6,225 bases of DNA from an uncultured Collinsella sp. GTDB taxonomy: Bacteria; Actinomycetota; Coriobacteriia; Coriobacteriales; Coriobacteriaceae. The DNA is taken from the NCBI GenBank assembly GCA_958372035.1, contig CATXML010000079.1, positions 1 through 6,225 of the forward strand, given 5' to 3'. How positions within the stretch are numbered: the stretch's first letter is position 1; each line of letters begins with the position of its first letter. The notes below the pieces were generated by a model. It searched no databases, was not told the DNA's origin, and was given only the letters and a program-made list of their open reading frames with translations. Shown here piece by piece: positions 1 to 5,398 of the stretch. The position numbers and the translations under genes are program-made.

Positions 1-489
1 GTAGGGGCCAACAGGCTGGTCGAGCAGCTGGATAAACGCCGGGTCGACGGTATCGAGCTTAAGAATGTTGTCGTCGACCATCATGAGCGCATCGTGTACC
101 TGGGGACGGTCGGCGCGTGTGCCGTTGGAGAGCACGGCGATCTTGGAGTTTGGGGCAAGCTCGTCGCGCAGCGCGACGGCGCCGGCGATGGCCTGCGGAA
201 ACTCCGGCGCGGCGGTGGGCTCGCCGTTGCCTGCGAAGGTGATCACATCGGGGAGCTCGCCCTCGGCTGCCATCTCGCGCAGCTTTGCCTCGAGCGCGTC
301 GAGTACCATGGCAGCTGTGTTATACGGCTCATGGCAGGGGCGCTCGGCGTTGAGGCCGTTTTCGCAGTAGATGCAGTCGAACGTGCAGATTTTGCCGCTG
401 GCCGGCATCATGTTGACGCCGAGCGAGAGGCCAAGGCGACGGCTGCGAACGGGCCCAAAGATGGGGCTGGCATTCAAAAACGTAGACAT
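1..489 (-). CDS. Radical SAM Fe-S protein, N-terminal part (runs off left edge)
   Basis: Reading the minus strand leftward from an ATG at 489-487 gives 163 open codons with no stop before the edge, so the C-terminus is missing. The protein opens with FGPVRSRRLGLSLGVN and then has CTFDCIYC, the CxxxCxxC triad (C35, C39, C42) that binds the 4Fe-4S cluster used to cleave S-adenosylmethionine. GNGEPT near residue 88 is the GGE-type SAM-contacting motif. The opening GPV-SRRLG-SLG stretch plus FDCIYC is typical of the COG0731-like group of stand-alone radical SAM proteins, whose substrate is generally undefined; I assign no reaction. An ATG at 495 (MPM...) is in frame, but the GAGGAG on the minus strand (504-499) lies 9 bases from the 489 start and only 3 from the 495 start, so 489 is preferred. 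It is divergent from the hydrolase gene and is probably cytoplasmic. Confidence 0.88.
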   Translation of the reverse strand, partial: MSTFLNASPIFGPVRSRRLGLSLGVNMMPASGKICTFDCIYCENGLNAERPCHEPYNTAAMVLDALEAKLREMAAEGELPDVITFAGNGEPTAAPEFPQAIAGAVALRDELAPNSKIAVLSNGTRADRPQVHDALMMVDDNILKLDTVDPAFIQLLDQPVGPY

Positions 490-537
490 AGGCATATGCT
501 CCTCAAGACAATTGTGCCTAAGCATAGCATCGGCTCC

Positions 538-562
538 AAAGCAAGGTGCGGGCTCTTGCTTT
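538..562. repeat. Short perfect inverted repeat in the divergent intergenic region
   Basis: AAAGCAAG (538-545) is the exact reverse complement of CTTGCTTT (555-562), with a 9-base GC-rich loop. It sits in the 225-base gap between the divergent radical SAM and hydrolase genes, about 50 bases upstream of the radical SAM start codon. It could be a hairpin in that gene's leader or a protein-binding palindrome. The T-rich run at 571-576 follows it on the plus strand, but no plus-strand gene precedes it, so a terminator role makes little sense. I found no convincing promoter boxes for either divergent gene in this gap. Confidence 0.4.
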
Positions 563-714
563 ACAAGTTTCGTTTTTTCACGTCGCTCATTATGCCGTGC
601 CATGAAAAGCCTCGGGTCGGGTAAAGTTAATCTGTTAACAAGGTGTAAAGCAATGCGGGTCCATCCAATCGTGCTGACGTGCAACTGGATGAGCATTGAT
701 GATGGGGGCACAAC

Positions 715-1512
715 ATGGATTTTACGGTCGAGAATGCGGGCACCACGATTGCCTGTCGCGAATATGCCGGCCCGGTTGTATCGTCCGATGCGCCCGCCTT
801 GGTGTGCGTGCACGGCGCCTGCGTCGACGGCGTCTTCTTTGACGCCATCGCCCGCGAGCTCGCCTGTGACTACCGCGTCATTGCCTACGATCGCCGCGGT
901 TGCGGCGAGAGCGGCGACGCTGCAGACGGACGCTACGACCTCGCCGCCCAAGCCGCCGACCTGCAGGCCGTTATTGAGCATATCGGCGCTCCGGCAAACG
1001 TGCTCGCGCACAGTGCCGGTACGCTGGTGACCCTGGAGCTTCTCCGTGCAAACCCCGCCATAATCTCGCGTGCGATTCTGCATGAACCCGCCGTGACGGA
1101 TGATGGTGCCGGCCTGGGCGCGGCCCCAGTTTTGCTCGAGATGATCGCCGCGGGAAAGGTCTCCAGGGCATTACGGGCCTTCCTGGGCGCCATCGGCGAT
1201 TCGGACCCTGAGGCCCCCAAGTTAACCGAGGCAGAAGCCAAGTATGCCCTGCGCAACGGCCGCAGTTTCATGGCGAACGAATACGGGATTACTATGACCC
1301 GCGTTCCCGATTGGAATAGCGTTCGCGCGTCAAAAACGGTGGCCGCCGTGCTCCTGGGCGAGCTCTCGATTGGCACGCCCCGCGAGGCTGGCACGCGAGC
1401 GGCTGCCGAATATCTCGATTGCCCTCTCGTGACGATCCCGGGTGCGCACAACGGCCTGCGCGATCGTCCGGCAGCGGCTGCCCGGGCTGTCCGTGGCATC
1501 CTGGGGTTCTAG
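715..1512 (+). CDS. Alpha/beta-hydrolase fold protein
   Basis: A 265-residue protein with the single-domain alpha/beta-hydrolase plan. CVHGACVDG (31-39) carries the His-Gly of the oxyanion-hole loop. YDRRGCGESG (58-67) is the conserved segment after strand 4. LAHSAGTL (97-104) is the nucleophile elbow with S100. PGAHNGLRDRP (242-252) carries the probable catalytic H245. The elbow is A-H-S-A-G, with Ala in place of the usual first Gly. The acid is not obvious at the classical position, where the sequence reads LLGELSIG; E124 in LHEPAV, after the next strand, is a candidate because related hydrolases carry an EP motif there. Substrate cannot be predicted (ester, lactone or peptide bond). No signal peptide is seen, so it is probably cytoplasmic. 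The ATG is preceded by a weak GGGGG (704-708), and no alternative in-frame start lies upstream. It appears to be a single-gene unit. No clear terminator is visible in the 211-base gap downstream. Confidence 0.88.
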   Translation: MDFTVENAGTTIACREYAGPVVSSDAPALVCVHGACVDGVFFDAIARELACDYRVIAYDRRGCGESGDAADGRYDLAAQAADLQAVIEHIGAPANVLAHSAGTLVTLELLRANPAIISRAILHEPAVTDDGAGLGAAPVLLEMIAAGKVSRALRAFLGAIGDSDPEAPKLTEAEAKYALRNGRSFMANEYGITMTRVPDWNSVRASKTVAAVLLGELSIGTPREAGTRAAAEYLDCPLVTIPGAHNGLRDRPAAAARAVRGILGF

Positions 1513-1662
1513 CACCCGCAATAGCCAAAGCAGGCTCCATCCGCAAACGTTTCGACCGTGTTAACAAATGCGCTCAAAACCTCACGTCTGCGGCTTCGAT
1601 TGCGCCGTCTGCCAACTCATAAAAATGTAACAGCATTCACGTGCTTACCTGCATCGGCAAGG

Positions 1663-1678
1663 TGTTACCCTTGTAACA
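1663..1678. promoter_or_regulatory. Palindrome TGTTAC-N4-GTAACA upstream of the HD-GYP gene
   Basis: TGTTAC (1663-1668) and GTAACA (1673-1678) are perfect inverted 6-mers separated by CCTT. A third copy of the half-site, GTAACA, lies at 1627-1632. The palindrome overlaps the candidate -35 box of the downstream gene, which is where a repressor or activator dimer would bind. Function is inferred from symmetry and position only; no regulator is identified. Confidence 0.4.
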
Positions 1679-1699
1679 TTTGGAACCCACCGCTACCAT
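1671..1699 (+). promoter_or_regulatory. Candidate sigma-70-type promoter of the HD-GYP/HPt operon
   Basis: TTGTAA (1671-1676) and TACCAT (1694-1699) each match the consensus hexamers at 4 of 6 positions and are separated by exactly 17 bases. The implied transcript start near 1706 would give a leader of only about 18 bases containing the ribosome-binding site GAAAGGG (1711-1717), 6 bases from the ATG. The hexamers are weak and would need activation or mapping to be sure. Confidence 0.35.
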
Positions 1700-1723
1700 G
1701 CGAAACTATCGAAAGGGCCCCAT

Positions 1724-3607
1724 ATGCTCAATAATCACGAGGTCAATCTAACCGACGAGGAGGCTGCCGCCGAGGTCGCCCGTGTCGCGAAGACCTACCC
1801 CGTGGTACGTTTGCTGTCTGTCGATCAGATTAAGGGCGATCCCAACTGCCTGCTCGCCGGCGATCGGTGTCCCTGTCTGCGCCAGTCAAGTCTTGAGGCC
1901 TTGGCGGCGGGTTCCGATGAGGTATCGGAGCAACTGCTCAACGATGGTGTTGAGTACCGCGCTCGCCTGCGCCCCCTGAAGGTCGAGGGCGAGCCTCACG
2001 TTCTGCTGATGGTGCGTCCGATTGATGAGCAGGAGGCCGCAGAAGAGGACCTTGTCTACACCGACGTGCTGACGAGTGTGCGCAATCGCCGATATTATGA
2101 GGAAAAGCTCCGAAGCGCCCGCATGAATGCCGGCGTTGCGATGATCGACCTTGATGATTTTAGGGTCTTCAACGATACGTGTGGCCGTCATGCCGGCGAC
2201 CTTGCGCTCGGTGCTGTGGCGACAGCCATGCGCAGCGGAATCCGTTCGACTGACGAGCTTGTGCGCTATGGCTGCGACAAGTTTGTGGTTGTCATGCCCA
2301 ATATTCCCTCCGATGACTTCACCCGTCGCCTGCATCAGGTATCCGATGCCGTTCATTCCACAATTATTCCGGGCCATGAGCACATGAGCTTGACGGCATG
2401 TGTTGGTGGCGTTCGCATTCATGGCGAGACGGTCGATGAGGGCGTTGGCCGCGCTGTTCAGTTACTGAGCCGCGCTAAGGCAAAAGCCGGTACGGTCGTG
2501 ACCGATGCCGATTCCATCGAGGCCTTCCAAAGCGAAAAGCCTTTGGTGCTTATTGTCGATGACTCCGAGATGAACCGAGTCATTCTCAACGAGATGCTCA
2601 AGGACGAGTATTGCATCCTCGAGGCCGATAACGGTCGTGCGGCGCTCGACATGGTCGACCGCTATGGCGATGAGTTGTCGCTCGTGCTGCTGGACATTGT
2701 GATGCCGGGCATAAGCGGCTTTGAGGTGCTGGCCGGTCTGTCGCGCCGAACGAGTATCGACAATCTGCCTGTCATCATGATCTCGAGCGAAGATTCCGAT
2801 GATATGGTTCTGCGTGCGTACGAGCTGGGTGCTTCGGACTATATCAACCGTCCGTTTGACTCCCGTGTCGTGCGCCGCCGCGTAAGCAACACCATCCGCC
2901 TGTACGCCAAACAGCGCCGCCTGACGAACCTGCTGTCCCAACAGTACAACGAGCGCGTCAAGAACAGTCGCATGCTCATCGACATCATGGCCGGCGTCAT
3001 GGAGCTTCGCAACGGCGAGAGCGGTAGGCACGTTACGAACATCGAAAAGCTGACCGAGCTGCTGCTTGGCTGTCTGGTCCAGCGTAGCGGCACGATCTCC
3101 CTCGACAATGAGGAACGCTCCACGATCGCCCTGGCTTCGGCGCTGCACGATATCGGCAAGATGTCGATTGACGATGCGATTCTCAACAAGCCCGGGCGCC
3201 TCACGCCCGAGGAGTTCGAGATTATGAAGACGCATACCACGATTGGCGCCAACATGCTGCTTGAGCTGGGTAGCCATCACGCCGGCAATGCGCTTATGGA
3301 ATATGCGTACCAGATTGCGCGTTGGCATCACGAGCGTTGGGACGGCAAGGGTTATCCCGATGGCCTCAAGGGCGACGATATCCCCATCGCCGCGCAGGTG
3401 GTTTCGGTGGCTGACGTGTACGATGCACTGACAAGCGTGCGCGTGTACAAGGACGCTATCCCGCACGAGGAGGCGATCCAGATGATCCTGGACGGTAAGT
3501 GCGGCACCTTTAACCCGCTGCTGCTCGATTGCCTGCTCGAGGTGCAAGACCAAATTGCCGAGACGTTGGCACGCCCCGCCGACGTCGTTGCGTTTCCCAC
3601 GATTTAG
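1724..3607 (+). CDS. PAS-like / degenerate GGDEF / receiver / HD-GYP signalling protein (c-di-GMP phosphodiesterase)
   Basis: A 627-residue soluble protein. Residues 1-105 are a poorly conserved, PAS-like region with cysteines at 42, 49 and 51. Residues 110-262 form a GGDEF fold: DVLTSVRNRR (114-123), DLDDFRVFND (142-151) and the signature loop, here G183-C-D-K-F187 instead of GG(D/E)EF. With the second Gly and the catalytic Glu replaced by Cys and Lys, cyclase activity is very unlikely. Residues 272-394 are a receiver with acidic D279/D280, phospho-acceptor D324 (LLDIVMPG) and S354/S355, but NRPF puts Arg376 where Lys is normally invariant. Residues 405-627 are an HD-GYP domain: H436, H475-D476, H504, HHERWDGKGYP (535-545) and D564, all the expected metal and motif residues, so c-di-GMP hydrolysis is expected. 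No membrane segment is seen. The start is set by GAAAGGG, 6 bases upstream. The HPt gene follows in the same operon. Putting the receiver between the two c-di-GMP domains suggests phosphorylation gates HD-GYP output. Confidence 0.92.
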   Translation: MLNNHEVNLTDEEAAAEVARVAKTYPVVRLLSVDQIKGDPNCLLAGDRCPCLRQSSLEALAAGSDEVSEQLLNDGVEYRARLRPLKVEGEPHVLLMVRPIDEQEAAEEDLVYTDVLTSVRNRRYYEEKLRSARMNAGVAMIDLDDFRVFNDTCGRHAGDLALGAVATAMRSGIRSTDELVRYGCDKFVVVMPNIPSDDFTRRLHQVSDAVHSTIIPGHEHMSLTACVGGVRIHGETVDEGVGRAVQLLSRAKAKAGTVVTDADSIEAFQSEKPLVLIVDDSEMNRVILNEMLKDEYCILEADNGRAALDMVDRYGDELSLVLLDIVMPGISGFEVLAGLSRRTSIDNLPVIMISSEDSDDMVLRAYELGASDYINRPFDSRVVRRRVSNTIRLYAKQRRLTNLLSQQYNERVKNSRMLIDIMAGVMELRNGESGRHVTNIEKLTELLLGCLVQRSGTISLDNEERSTIALASALHDIGKMSIDDAILNKPGRLTPEEFEIMKTHTTIGANMLLELGSHHAGNALMEYAYQIARWHHERWDGKGYPDGLKGDDIPIAAQVVSVADVYDALTSVRVYKDAIPHEEAIQMILDGKCGTFNPLLLDCLLEVQDQIAETLARPADVVAFPTI

Positions 3608-3630
3608 TTTGACCAAAGGAGTTTTAATCC

Positions 3631-3987
3631 ATGATTTCCATGCGTGAGGCGTATGAGAAGATCGGCGCTAATTATGATGACGCGTGCGCTCGGCTGATGG
3701 GTGAGGAAATGCTTGCCCGCTTTGCCCTCAAGTTTTTGGATGACGAGAGCATGGACAAACTGGAGGCTGCCATGGCGGCAGGAGACGCCGAGAGTGCGTT
3801 TATGGCAGCGCACACGCTCAAGGGCGTGAGCCAGAACCTGGGATTTGATAACCTGTACGAGCCGGCGGTCGTGGTGACCGAAGCGCTGCGCGGTGCCGGC
3901 TCCGTTGACGGCGCTCGCGAGGGAATGCATGCGCTGCAGCAGCAATATGCAGCTACGATGTCGGCCCTGCGCGAAGCGGCCGAGTAA
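3631..3987 (+). CDS. Stand-alone HPt (histidine phosphotransfer) domain protein
   Basis: A 118-residue, mostly helical protein made of a single HPt domain. AAHTLKGVSQNLGF (59-72) is the hallmark motif, with H61 as the phosphorylated histidine and K64/G65 conserved beside it. Such proteins carry phosphate between receiver domains or from a hybrid histidine kinase; they have no kinase activity themselves. The gene starts 23 bases after the HD-GYP gene with a strong AAAGGAG (3615-3621), 9 bases before the ATG, so the two are almost certainly co-transcribed. M4 (3640) is an alternative start but is worse placed. The obvious partner is the receiver at residues 272-394 of the upstream protein. No histidine kinase is present in the window, so the phosphate source is unknown. 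Confidence 0.9.
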   Translation: MISMREAYEKIGANYDDACARLMGEEMLARFALKFLDDESMDKLEAAMAAGDAESAFMAAHTLKGVSQNLGFDNLYEPAVVVTEALRGAGSVDGAREGMHALQQQYAATMSALREAAE

Positions 3988-4011
3988 GAGGCTGCGAGCC
4001 TTGATGACTAT

Positions 4012-4075
4012 GAGCGTGGATAATCTCCCGTTTTAGGCCCCGTGGCGGTCTCAAAGTGGGAGATTATCCACGCTC
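4012..4075. repeat. Perfect 18-bp inverted repeat with DnaA-box-like arms (hairpin element)
   Basis: The arm at 4012-4029 (GAGCGTGGATAATCTCCC) is the exact reverse complement of 4058-4075, with a 28-base loop; A4010-T4077 and a G-T wobble extend it slightly. It begins 24 bases after the HPt stop. As RNA it would form a very stable hairpin and might end the operon, but no T-tract follows, so it is not a textbook intrinsic terminator. Each arm contains TTATCCACG (4064-4072, and inverted at 4015-4023), one base from the DnaA-box consensus TTATCCACA. Alternatives are a dispersed intergenic repeat of REP or MITE type, a processing or stability hairpin, or a DnaA-binding or titration site. The sequence alone does not decide. 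Confidence 0.75.
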
Positions 4076-4164
4076 GTTCGATACGTGTCCAAAAAACCAC
4101 GCTCACCCCTTCTGATTAGTGAATGGGCTATGCGCACTGGCGGGGCTTTCCGCATGCAATCCAT

Positions 4165-4196
4165 ATCGTTGTTCGATAAACTATTCGGATAACGAT
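4165..4196. promoter_or_regulatory. Imperfect inverted repeat (possible operator) upstream of the DUF2975/HTH pair
   Basis: Bases 4165-4176 (ATCGTTGTTCGA) pair with 4185-4196 (TCGGATAACGAT) across an 8-base AT-rich loop, with ten Watson-Crick pairs and two G-T pairs. The repeat ends 21 bases before the start codon at 4218, where an operator would be expected. Autoregulation by the HTH protein encoded two genes on is plausible but inferred. I could not place convincing -35 and -10 boxes here. Confidence 0.35.
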
Positions 4197-4217
4197 AGAT
4201 TCGATGAGGGTGAGTGT

Positions 4218-4778
4218 ATGTCCAACAGCGTTCAGCGTATGGCCAAGGCGGGCGAGACTGTAAGGAAGCTTGGCTTTTGCATGGCGGTCGTTTTTGCGGG
4301 AATGCTCGTCGCTTTTGCCGCGTTGGTTGTTTACGTGATCTGGTATGCGGTTGCAAACGTTGTTTCTGTCGATTCTTTCGGTGTCGTGACGCTTCTCGAT
4401 GGCGGGAGCATCGTTATCCCAAGCGGATTGTGCCTGGCACTCGTCGTGGGTATTTCGCTTGTCGTTTTGTGCGGGATCAGCCGTAACATCTCTCGGGGCG
4501 TCTCGCCCTTTACCAAGACGCATGTGCGGCTTATCCGTGTTCTCGCGCTTGCCTTTGCTGTTAACGCCGTGGTTTCGCTTGTTGGTGCCTATGGATCGGT
4601 CAATCTCACCATTGGCGGACTGGAGCTTTACATCGTGCCTCATTCCTTCGTTATTGAGATTTGCCAAGGCGCTACCTTTGATGCGGGGTCGTTTATCGGC
4701 GCAGTTGTCTGTTTGTTTATCTCGGCGATCTGGAGTTATGCCTCGCTGCTCCAAGAGCAGTCTGACGAGCTTGTGTAG
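4218..4778 (+). CDS. DUF2975-type four-helix membrane protein
   Basis: A 186-residue integral membrane protein with four predicted membrane segments at about 20-47, 68-87, 106-126 and 157-178. Between the second and third is GISRNISRGVSPFTKTHVR (86-104), and the protein ends in SLLQEQSDELV. The N-I-S-R-G-x-P-F loop and the LQ-E-D tail are what I associate with the DUF2975 family (Bacillus YoaS-like), whose biochemical role is unknown. Members are typically encoded next to a small YozG-type HTH protein, as here. The ATG at 4218 is chosen for its GAGGGTGAG (4206-4214). An in-frame GTG at 4119 would add 33 residues, lacks a ribosome-binding site and would place the 4165-4196 inverted repeat inside the gene. 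The stop codon overlaps the next gene's Shine-Dalgarno. Confidence 0.8.
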   Translation: MSNSVQRMAKAGETVRKLGFCMAVVFAGMLVAFAALVVYVIWYAVANVVSVDSFGVVTLLDGGSIVIPSGLCLALVVGISLVVLCGISRNISRGVSPFTKTHVRLIRVLALAFAVNAVVSLVGAYGSVNLTIGGLELYIVPHSFVIEICQGATFDAGSFIGAVVCLFISAIWSYASLLQEQSDELV

Positions 4779-4786
4779 GAGGAAAC

Positions 4787-5116
4787 ATGAGCTATCTCAT
4801 CATCGAGCTTGAGACACAACTGCTTAAGAGCGGAAAGACCAGCGCTGATCTGATTCGGGCGACGGGACATACTCCGGCTAATATTTCTAAGCTAAGAAAC
4901 GGAAAAATTAAAGCTATTCGTCTTAAGACGCTTCTTGAAATCTGTGATGAGCTTGATTGTCAACCGGGAGATATTATTCAGCGCGTGAGCGAGAAAGAGC
5001 TCGAGGAACTTATTGTCGAGCGCGCGAAGAATGCCGTGAGGCAGATGCGGGATGGCAGAGGCAATGAGGCGTCGCTTCCGACATCGGTCTTTGCTGTCGA
5101 TTTGAGCGACGAGTAG
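4787..5116 (+). CDS. Small Cro/C1-family (YozG-like) HTH transcriptional regulator
   Basis: A 109-residue DNA-binding protein. The helix-turn-helix spans about residues 18-39 (TSADLIRATGHTPANISKLR), followed by KAIRLKTLLEICDELDCQPG (42-61) and DII, a hallmark of the short YozG-like XRE regulators found beside DUF2975 genes. The family core is about 65-70 residues. This one has a tail of about 40 residues containing a charged helix (SEKELEELIVERAKNAVRQM, 68-87) and an acidic end (VDLSDE), perhaps for dimerisation or a partner. It starts 8 bases after the membrane-protein stop, with AGGAGG (4777-4782) overlapping that stop, so translation is probably coupled. The middle of the gene is visibly richer in A/T than the flanking operons, a hint of acquisition. 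It probably controls its own operon; other targets are unknown. Confidence 0.88.
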   Translation: MSYLIIELETQLLKSGKTSADLIRATGHTPANISKLRNGKIKAIRLKTLLEICDELDCQPGDIIQRVSEKELEELIVERAKNAVRQMRDGRGNEASLPTSVFAVDLSDE

Positions 5117-5154
5117 CATAAAGCGAACAACTATAACGAAATATCAGTGTAACG

Positions 5155-5184
5155 GAACCCGTGTCTAACACGGGTTCTTTGTTT
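5155..5184 (+). terminator. Intrinsic terminator after the DUF2975/HTH operon
   Basis: GAACCCGTGT (5155-5164) pairs perfectly with ACACGGGTTC (5168-5177) over a 3-base loop and is followed by TTTGTTT (5178-5184). This is a standard rho-independent terminator 38 bases after the HTH stop, and it separates that operon from the peptide cassette. Confidence 0.9.
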
Positions 5185-5194
5185 ATTAATTATC

Positions 5195-5223
5195 TTGACA
5201 AATATAAGTTATCGGCAAAGAAT
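5195..5223 (+). promoter_or_regulatory. Promoter of the Cys-rich peptide gene
   Basis: TTGACA (5195-5200) is a perfect -35 hexamer. AAGAAT (5218-5223), 17 bases downstream, matches the -10 consensus at 4 of 6 positions, and the region is AT-rich. Transcription would start near 5230, giving a leader of about 30 bases with GAGGAA (5252-5257) before the ATG at 5262. It lies just after the upstream terminator, so the cassette has its own promoter. TTATCG (5209-5214) and CGATAA (5239-5244) flank the -10 as an inverted pair and could be operator half-sites. Confidence 0.65.
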
Positions 5224-5261
5224 AACATCAAGAACGAACGATAAGAGAAATGAGGAACGAT

Positions 5262-5390
5262 ATGAGCTGGATTGTAAAGCCGAGTCATGTGGACCCCGGT
5301 GGTGGGTGCAACGGTTACTGCAAGGCATTCTGTGGAGCACGCACTTGCGTCAATAACTGCAGCAAAAACTTCTGTTTAGTTAATCTCTAG
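5262..5390 (+). CDS. Six-cysteine small peptide, candidate RiPP/bacteriocin precursor
   Basis: A 42-codon gene too short for usual ORF calling. The protein opens MSWIVKPSHVDPGGG and continues with a Cys-rich core (16-42) in which six cysteines are spaced C16-x3-C20-x3-C24-x4-C29-x3-C33-x4-C38. GAGGAA (5252-5257) lies 4 bases upstream of the ATG. An in-frame ATG at 5250 overlaps this site and is less likely. Support for a real gene comes from the dedicated promoter, Shine-Dalgarno, regular Cys spacing and the following hairpin and ABC genes. A short leader, a GGG boundary and a Cys-rich core resemble the clostridial Cys-rich peptides paired with radical SAM maturases (Clo7bot and CLI_3235 types), recalled from memory and not searched. 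Ser/Thr are few (one of each in the core), which argues against a lanthipeptide; thioether (sactipeptide- or ranthipeptide-like) or disulfide cross-links fit better. No maturase is visible in the window. Confidence 0.8.
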   Translation: MSWIVKPSHVDPGGGCNGYCKAFCGARTCVNNCSKNFCLVNL

Positions 5391-5398
5391 CAGTTGCG

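Noticed and set aside
1..489. Radical SAM protein as the maturase of the Cys-rich peptide
   Set aside because: It is about 4.8 kb away on the opposite strand with unrelated operons between, and its N-terminus fits a stand-alone radical SAM group, not SPASM-type peptide maturases. A C-terminal SPASM domain cannot be excluded because the gene is cut.
538..580. Intrinsic terminator formed by the 538-562 hairpin and the nearby T-run
   Set aside because: The T-run is separated from the stem by several bases, and there is no plus-strand gene upstream for it to terminate.
94..624. 176-codon plus-strand frame over the left edge
   Set aside because: It lies opposite the radical SAM gene, which has a CxxxCxxC motif, GNGEPT and a Shine-Dalgarno; the plus-strand frame has no family features.
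933..1499. 188-codon minus-strand frame inside the hydrolase gene
   Set aside because: It is low-complexity Arg/Ala/Ser-rich translation typical of an antisense shadow; the plus strand encodes a full catalytic fold.
1513..1660. Terminator or small gene between the hydrolase and HD-GYP genes
   Set aside because: No stem with a T-tract and no short frame with a Shine-Dalgarno could be found; only GTAACA-type sites and weak promoter boxes near the right end stand out.
2462..3616. 384-codon open frame on the minus strand opposite the HD-GYP gene
   Set aside because: It is antisense to clear, motif-rich REC and HD-GYP coding sequence, has no recognisable domain, and long antisense frames are common in GC-rich DNA.
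4119..4217. GTG-initiated 33-residue extension of the DUF2975 protein
   Set aside because: No ribosome-binding site precedes the GTG, the extension has no family likeness, and it would run through the inverted repeat at 4165-4196; ATG 4218 has a good Shine-Dalgarno.
4128..4754. 208-codon minus-strand frame opposite the DUF2975 gene
   Set aside because: It is very polar with no motif, covers the whole membrane-protein gene, and has no supporting start signals.
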